From positions 396,017 to 460,016 of the forward strand of contig JAVSML010024335.1 of NCBI GenBank assembly GCA_038503035.1: a stretch of 64,000 nt of DNA, in the 5' to 3' direction. Under the pieces are notes generated by a model. It did not search any database. It had not been told where the DNA came from and saw nothing but the letters and a program-made list of their open reading frames with translations. Shown one piece after another: positions 58,155-64,000 of this stretch. This DNA is from Crocodylus rhombifer (Eukaryota > Chordata > Crocodylia > Crocodylidae). Position 1 is the stretch's first letter; each line of letters starts with the position of its first letter. The position numbers and the translations under genes are program-made.

Positions 58155-58941
58155 GCTAGGTACAGACATTCAAGCAGCCTGAGGTGGAATTGTTTAAATC
58201 TACAGGGGTTTCTGTACACTGCCTAGGTTAGATAGGGAATGAACAGAACTGAAGTTGCCTTTGGGAATGGGGGGTGGGAAGGAGGCAGACTTCCTGTAAT
58301 GGCTGAGGCCAGTGGGTTGGGGGTGCTCAAGCATATCTCCCGGCATGACTCATGGCTTCCCTGAACTGCCAGAGACTGCTGAACGTCCCTGTCCCCGCTT
58401 CCCCATCAGCAGTCGGCCTTAGTGATAGGCATCTCCTGCCTGAACTATGCTCTACCACTGTGCCTGCTTGTGGGGGACATGGGGATCCCTGAGTGGGCTC
58501 TCACATACCCACCCAGGGGCCTCCATGCCCCCCACAGGCCAGCATAGCACAAGGGAGCTGGGCACAGCTGAGTGCACCTCCCCTGTCCCCCCATCAGCAT
58601 CAGCTACTGTGCTGACTCAGCTGTGAGAGCCTGGAGGCATGGCTGGCTGAACTCTTGGCTGGGGCACCTGAGCATGGCTCCCTGTGAGCAGGGGATAGCA
58701 GGGACCTTCGAAGGTATGTAGGATGCCAGCGGACACCAACTTAACTTGATTTACAAGCAGACATGGTACTGAACTTCAATTTACCGGTCTAACCTATCAA
58801 TGCCACATCAATCCATGTCTATCTTGGACCAGGGTCCACCATTTCTGAACCAGTTTATGTGCTCTGAACTTCTGTTCTGTTACAGGTATAGACCAGGTTC
58901 CAACCACCTAAACTAGAAACAGTGTAATGTCTGTACTTGGC
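58155..58941. mobile_element. DNA transposon with GTACAGACATT inverted ends
   Basis: The left end is GCTAGGTACAGACATT and the reverse complement of the right end is GCCAAGTACAGACATT (14 of 16 identical). CTTAG lies outside both ends (58150-58154, 58942-58946). This may be a 5-bp duplication or simply part of a longer TIR, because CTTAGGC and CTAAGGC also pair. The interior is GC-rich, 787 bp in total, with no transposase. Superfamily unassigned. Confidence 0.6.
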
Positions 58942-59334
58942 CTTAGTTTCTTTAGAAACGTAGAAATTTTCCAGTTAGTCAAAGGAAGAATTTTAAGGGA
59001 TTTTTTTTTTCCCCTTGGAAAAAATATTTCCTTCCCTATCTCCTAAGCGAAAGGTCTTTGGATGTAAGCCCTTTCTCCAAAAAGTTTATTTTGGCAGGAG
59101 ACCAATGTTTAAACCAGTAGAAAAACACAACACTGTGCATTTAATGTTATAGTTACAAAAGCCTTTTTAAATAAGATTATCTTCTTCAATAAAAAAATGT
59201 GCATGTGTTATATGTAATGTATCACAATTGTTATCCATTAACAAAACCTACTTCAGATAGCATGTGGTCACTCACTCTTGAACTTTTCAGTGATTAAAAT
59301 TAACAGTGGAAAATATGACAAAACTTAAAAAATC
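58942..59334. other. AT-rich spacer
   Basis: No feature recognised. Confidence 0.4.
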
Positions 59335-59459
59335 TCGAACTCTTGGTTTAGGGATGATACCTTTTATTAGACCAACTAAGAATTCACAAAATTCCCTGAG
59401 CCAGATGAAGGGCATGTGAGCCTGAAAGCTTGCAAAAAAAGTTTGGGGTTTTTTTTGCG
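59335..59459 (+). mobile_element. Penelope-like tail, left part (split by an LTR)
   Basis: It contains 'gatgataccttttattaga', 'gatgaagggcatgtgagcct' and 'gaaagcttgcaaaaaaag'. This is the first half of the same sequence that is uninterrupted at 61040-61215, and it stops at 59459. Its expected continuation, 'gcaaattctcagttggtata', starts at 60717. No coding sequence. The Penelope-like assignment is from memory of reptile repeats. Confidence 0.5.
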
Positions 59460-60715
59460 TGTAGCAGCATTTAAAAAATGGACCCACTTGAAAGAATGGG
59501 AAGGGCTCCCCAGTAGAGAAACTGAGTTTGTCCCAGCAGGGACACTGTAGGCTTTGAGGGCAAGTGAAGCTGTTCCGGAGGCAGCCCTGTTGGAAGTGGG
59601 AGGTGTGAGGTAACCCCAGCAAAGTTTTGGAATAGAGCCCTTAGCAAAAGCCTGGGAAGGGCCCTGGGCTGGGACTGGCTGAGAGGCTTGGATAAAAGGG
59701 GGAAGCAGTTTTCCCATGGGAGAGAACAAGCGAGAGAGACAGACAGACAGAGAGGGCGAGCGAGAGAGAGAGGCTTAGGGACAGGCTGGAGTCCGGAGAT
59801 AGAGTCTCAACAGTGGTCCCTCGGAGAGCCCCTGGGAGTGCCCTGCGGAGCAGCAGAAAAGGCTGCCATGGGACTAATACAGTATCCAGTTCCTCTCCCC
59901 AGCCCAGGAGCCTGCAGAGGCAGGATCAGAGAGGGGCTGATTGCATGGAGACTCCAAGCCTGGGAAGACCCTCCTGCAGCCTGGTGACCGGCTGAGTGAG
60001 CACAGCAGAGCCGGGGGGGGGGGGGAGGGGTACGGACTGCCGGAGTTTGCCCTGTTTTCTCTGAAGGGTGAGGGGCTCCAGGGGCAGGTAGAGCCTAGGG
60101 AGGGGCTGCGATTGCCAGGATGTGAGGCTGTGCAGGACAGGAGAGTTGCTACAGCCTACAGCTCAGACACTGCTCCCTGCTGAGCGAGGGAAGGGGGTCA
60201 AAAGCAGGGGAAGGCTGTCTTGCAGGGACTGCGGAGGTGGAGCTGCCGCCTGATGCCCAGAGACCCTTGCTGCCTGGAGACCCCATGAGGCCGGAGATGG
60301 ACACCAGCACCAGGGAGTGTCCACAGACCACGTGCATGGACACAGACAGTTCTGCTCCCTGAGACACCCCGCCAGGGGCAGTGCACACGAGATCCCCAGT
60401 ATACCGTGTGCACATGAGAGACTGTGTAAATAAGTTCTTGAGGGTTTATTAGTGGGTATATCAATGTGCTTATTTAATTGTAAGGGGAGGCTTTCTGCTT
60501 GAGGGCACTGCAGCAGCTTCCCAGGTGGGGAAGCTTACAATCAAGCACCCTTGCAGACATTTCTCAAAATATTTACAAGATTTAATTATTTACAACATAA
60601 CGAATAACCGTTAAATAAACACATTGATATACCCACTAATAAATCTTACTGGCTATCAGGTACCCCAGGATCCCACAATTCAGGTGAGGGCATGTGTGTC
60701 ACACCCAGGGTTACA
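59460..60715 (+). mobile_element. LTR (1.26 kb) inserted in a Penelope-like tail
   Basis: The block starts TGTAGCAGC and ends GGGTTACA, giving inverted TGTA...TACA ends, and is flanked by TGCG (59456-59459) and TGCA (60716-60719), a 4-bp duplication with one mismatch. Removing it rejoins the Penelope-like tail, as seen in the uninterrupted copy at 61040. In forward orientation it has a TATA-like GATAAAAGGG (59691) and AATAAA (60614). A purine-rich GAGA/GACA tract (59722-59781) and a G13 run (about 60009-60021) lie in between. Reverse and forward frames of up to about 117 residues are composition-driven. Confidence 0.6.
60440..60655. repeat. Inverted repeat inside the LTR
   Basis: 'ttattagtgggtatatcaat' (about 60449-60468) and its inverse 'attgatatacccactaataa' (about 60624-60643) are complementary over roughly 30-45 bp, with about 155 bp between. 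Transcripts could fold here. Confidence 0.75.
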
Positions 60716-60716
60716 T

Positions 60717-60840
60717 GCAAATTCTCAGTTGGTATAATAGAAGGCATCACCTCTGAACCAAGAGTTCTAGATTTTTGCATTTCTTTTTGTCTCAGACGGA
60801 CGTGGCTACCAAATTTTAGCTGATTCTGGATTTTAAACTT
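60717..60840 (+). mobile_element. Penelope-like tail, right part
   Basis: 'aaattctcagttggtataat', 'gaaccaagagttctagattt', 'ctcagacggacgtggctacc' continue the sequence broken at 59459. It matches 61110-61215 closely. Confidence 0.5.
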
Positions 60841-61039
60841 CATTGCTGAACAACAAGAAAGATTTCTAAAACCTCCCTGCATGTCATCTGACACCAACAG
60901 GGAAGTAAATCTCTCTGATTTGAATAAGAAAGAGCAACTCCCAGAGGCACCTGCATGGACCCAGAGGGACAGACTACCTTCTTCACCTCCCTCTGTGCAA
61001 AAATGAAGTTTATTTCTTACCTATGGGGACTTTTAACCA

Positions 61040-61215
61040 TCTTTAATTTTCCCTGAGCCAAATGAAGGGTTTGTGAGCCCAAAAACTTGCATAAAAAGAT
61101 AATTTTTTGCTGCAAATTCTTAGTTGGTCTAATAAAAGGCATCATCTCTGAACAAAGAGTTCTAGATGTTTGTATTTCTTTGTCTCAGACCAATACAGCT
61201 ACCAAATACATCCCT
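61040..61215 (+). mobile_element. Penelope-like tail, uninterrupted copy
   Basis: It reads 'ccctgagccaaatgaagggt', 'tgtgagcccaaaaacttgca', 'cttagttggtctaataaaag', 'gttctagatgtttgtatttc', 'tcagaccaatacagctacca'. It aligns to 59385-59459 joined to 60717-60835, which shows the order of the pre-insertion sequence. No coding region. Confidence 0.5.
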
Positions 61216-61913
61216 GACAGAACTTAGAGTCTTGTGAACCTATTAGATTTTTTTTTTCAGTTTGCAGCATTCATCTGGCTTTGTGAACATTTTTCTTGTT
61301 ATTCAAGTCTATTCCTTTCTCAGGTCAGGTTCACTTCAAAACATCTTCATACCTTATTAAAAAAACCCTCTGATTTATTAGGGATGGAAAGTACTTGTGA
61401 TAGAAAAAATAATCTTTATAATCCTATCCAGTCTTAAGGGACTGCGACTGAAATAAAATTTCCGGACTTGTGTGTGATACTCCCTTTTTGCAGCATTTCT
61501 ACCAGATTTCCAAGAGTCCTGTTATTTTTTTTTACCATATTCTCTTTGATATTTTCCCTGTTCTGGCTTTCCTGTATTTATTTTTTTAAATGTATATTTG
61601 ATCAGGTATCATCTAACTAGAAAGTTACCCTCAAAATATTACATTTGGTTCATATTTCAAATTTAAGTTCTGGAGCATTTTTTTAAATGTATGATCTGAG
61701 GAGTGCAATAAAATGAGGTGTATTCACTAGTATTGCCTAGGATGGCACAAAGTCTTCCATATTCTTTGTTTTTTGTGTTCGCAGAATTCCTTACCAAATG
61801 ATTTTGTATGTTTTCAAATGCATTGCATTTCAAATAAAGTATTTTTTCAATTAGAGGAGAATAATGAGATTGACAAAGGCATAAGGGAGGTGTTTCACAT
61901 GAGTGACTAGAGT
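61216..61913. other. AT-rich spacer
   Basis: No feature recognised. Confidence 0.4.
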
Positions 61914-62122
61914 AGTGATTCTCAGCCTTTTAGACTAGACACCTTTTCTTTGTGAACTTTTGTGAATTGAGCAGCACCCATTTCAGAAAACAAATTTATA
62001 TTTTACAGTGGTTACTTCCTTGCAGATGGGCTGGGCAGTGAGGGAAGGGCAGAGGCCAAGCAGAGCGAGGCCTGAGCTTACACTTAGCTTCTTTTGTCTT
62101 CCTAGCACCCTGGTTGAGTCTT
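61914..62122. mobile_element. hAT-type MITE fragment
   Basis: The left end AGTGATTCTCAGCCTTTT and the reverse complement of the right end (AAAAGACTCAACCAGGGTG) resemble the CAGTGGTTCTCAACC-type ends of hAT MITEs. About 209 bp, no coding sequence; target duplication unclear. Confidence 0.4.
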
Positions 62123-64000
62123 TTAAAAGCATACAGGAAAAAAGGAATATGTAAAGAGGCACAAATGGCATTTTCAGCAATAGCATGCAAAGATTATATT
62201 GTATCTGATTCAAAACTTAACATGAGATTCCATTATAGGTACTCCTTTGCCTGGTTTTTCTGTGAATAACTTCCAATGATGCTTCACACAATGGAATCAA
62301 GGAACTTGGTTTGATTCAGGGAGATGAAAGCAGCCATCTGATAATTTACTTCACATTTACTTTGTAGTGAGGAAAGGGTGGCAATGGCAGGGGAGAAAAA
62401 GATAATGCTGTACTGTGCTTATACCAACATACTCATCAGTTTTCTAGGAGCAAAAGAGCTGTGGCAGAGCAGAGATGGTTGTAATAAGCTAAAAATAACA
62501 ATTTGTGGGCTAAGCAGGTGCACTAAACAGGGTGAAGCAATCTATACTTGGAGGCTGGCAGCATTTGAGACTCACATGCTCACACTGCAACAGATATGCA
62601 TCATTAGCCAGACCACTTAGATCACTGGTACCAATAAAAGGCTTGAATTTTCTACTTGGACTCAAAGAATTGGATACTCCAGCTGCTGCATTGTTTTAGC
62701 AAGTGTCAGAAGAAAACTTGAAGGAACTTTAAACACCTCCTGGACTGCAAAACATTTGTCTCCGTTAGTGGGGAATATCTTGGAGTATGCAACATGTATA
62801 CTTATTCAACAAACCCTGATTGTGTGGAATAAGACATGAAAGAGAAAACATGGTACATTACAGACTTCCTTATTATGAGAGCATTTATAACAACTAATGA
62901 AGGGTTTGTAGGTTTCTGGAGCTCTTACCTGCTAACCTACAACAGCTCCATAATCAGGGATGGCCAAAATTTCCATTTTGAAAAGAATATTTGGGTTTCA
63001 GAATATGGTTTCACGAGTTAAAAACAAACAAGCAAGCAAGCAAACAAATCAAAAATCCCTACCAAGTGGTTCAGGATTTGGAGGTTTTTTTGAAGAGATG
63101 TATTTTTTTGTTTGTTTGGCAGGAGTGGCAGTGTTGTGAATAGAAAGACTAGGGATAGAAATTACACATAAACAAGTATAAGTGATTGAAAACTAGTTCA
63201 AATCTGTAATACAACAGAAGTTCAGGGCAAATAAACTACTTTCAAAATTGCCGAAACTAGTGTAAGATAAATCTGGATGGATGTTTTATCAGACTTCACT
63301 GATTTAGGTTAAATTGATGTATTGAACTTCTGTTCCAGATCCCCATCAGATTCAAGTTAACTCAGTCCTCCAGCATCCCAGGAGGCTTCGCACCTCCCTT
63401 GTAACCCCCGCCTCTTGTACCATGGCTGGTCTAGATTTGGCCCGAGCTGTCTGCTCCAGCTGAGCAGGGAAACATGCTTTAGTGCCCCTCCAGTTCTGGC
63501 CTGAGCCACTGCAGGCATGCAGCTGCATTTCTGGAATCAAAAGTGTCTGTTCACTTGCTTATCAGTTCAATCTGTGCAGCTTAGACTAACCTGCAAAGAT
63601 TGAAATGATTCAGCCTCAGGCTTTTTGACTGTTTGTGCTAAGCCAAAGTGACCAACCCCAAAATAGAAAAAAAATAGTCACAGAAAATTCACTGGGAGTG
63701 GGGCAGAGCAGGTAGTCAAAAATTCATTCCCTCTGATCCCAGATTCATTCTAAGCTAAGCCAATTCACACAAAGCTAGAGAGTCATTCTGTCTCTTTGGT
63801 TTAACAAATATTCAAAGTATAAAAAGGTGAAACAGTTTTAACACAGAGAGAAGGGGTGAGAAACCTATAACCTGGGCATCTTTGCTCTGTCTGTTTTCAA
63901 GCAAAGGACTCCAACATGGGCCTCCACTTTCTGTTTAGTACTATAACCATCAGGCTGTTCAGGGGTCTGCCCCTGTTTCTCCAAATTCAAATCTTGGACA
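62123..64000. other. AT-rich sequence to the window end
   Basis: No gene recognised. A (CAAG/CAAA)n tract is at about 63027-63048. The part at 63340-63540 is less AT-rich, without a recognised repeat end. Confidence 0.4.

Noticed and set aside
59813..60183. Short forward frames in the 59-60 kb LTR
   Set aside because: They are GC- and purine-tract driven with no retroviral motif.
59691..60364. Possible host promoter and first exon (TATA-like box, GC-rich, open frames)
   Set aside because: The block has TGTA…TACA ends, a near 4-bp duplication and interrupts a repeat, so an LTR explains the promoter-like signals better.
1..64000. CRISPR arrays, prokaryotic operons, tRNA or rRNA genes
   Set aside because: No regularly spaced direct repeats with unique spacers, no ribosome-binding-site/operon structure and no tRNA/rRNA signatures. 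The composition and repeats are vertebrate.

Overview
The window is vertebrate nuclear DNA. It is AT-rich and intron-poor in appearance, has no operons, and is dominated by decayed interspersed repeats. CR1 LINEs of the archosaur/turtle type occur together with PIF/Harbinger elements and MITEs whose ends resemble the crocodilian 'Chompy' family (subterminal 'catctacatg' and 'actgcacagtaa' motifs). A crocodilian is therefore the best guess and a turtle the main alternative; this is inference from repeat style, with no database search. I found no convincing host protein-coding exon, tRNA, rRNA or CRISPR, so the window is probably an intergenic desert or the inside of a very long intron. All recognisable coding sequence belongs to transposons, and almost all of it is broken.

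Layout. 1-4.8 kb: a small hAT MITE, a long palindromic MITE, a CA microsatellite and a Chompy-like MITE. 4.78-12.24 kb: one composite PIF/Harbinger transposon with TIR-like ends and TAA flanks. It holds a forward Myb/SANT-like gene remnant and a convergent reverse transposase remnant. A reverse CR1 (about 6.96-9.86 kb) is nested in it, and a 1.2-kb solo LTR (7479-8679, 4-bp target duplication) is nested in that CR1. 13.4-19 kb: a second Chompy-like MITE, an ancient CR1 and a 5'-truncated CR1 with a 339-residue open frame. 19.6-23.5 kb: GC-rich repeats, a Harbinger Myb-type fragment and a 920-bp solo LTR with a perfect 5-bp duplication. 25.8-28.2 kb: a long reverse CR1. 30-34.5 kb: a Penelope-like tail, MITEs and an LTR-like block with a 37-bp minisatellite. 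34.6-37.3 kb: an unclassified coding-like repeat present as an inverted pair flanking a 54-bp in-frame tandem repeat. 39 kb: a second copy of the Myb-type repeat. 43.7-50.3 kb: three LINEs, one of them a non-CR1 endonuclease/RT element with a zinc-finger-like 3' remnant. 53.4-62 kb: a hAT element with a perfect 8-bp duplication, two further LTRs (one splitting a Penelope-like tail) and other DNA-transposon remnants.

Nothing here forms a working cellular pathway. What can be read is the insertion history: Harbinger, then CR1, then LTR at 5-12 kb, and Penelope-like tail, then LTR at 59-61 kb. The window also shows an autonomous-type Harbinger lying between two related MITEs. The likeliest genuinely undescribed item is the inverted-repeat coding family at 34.6-37.3 kb.
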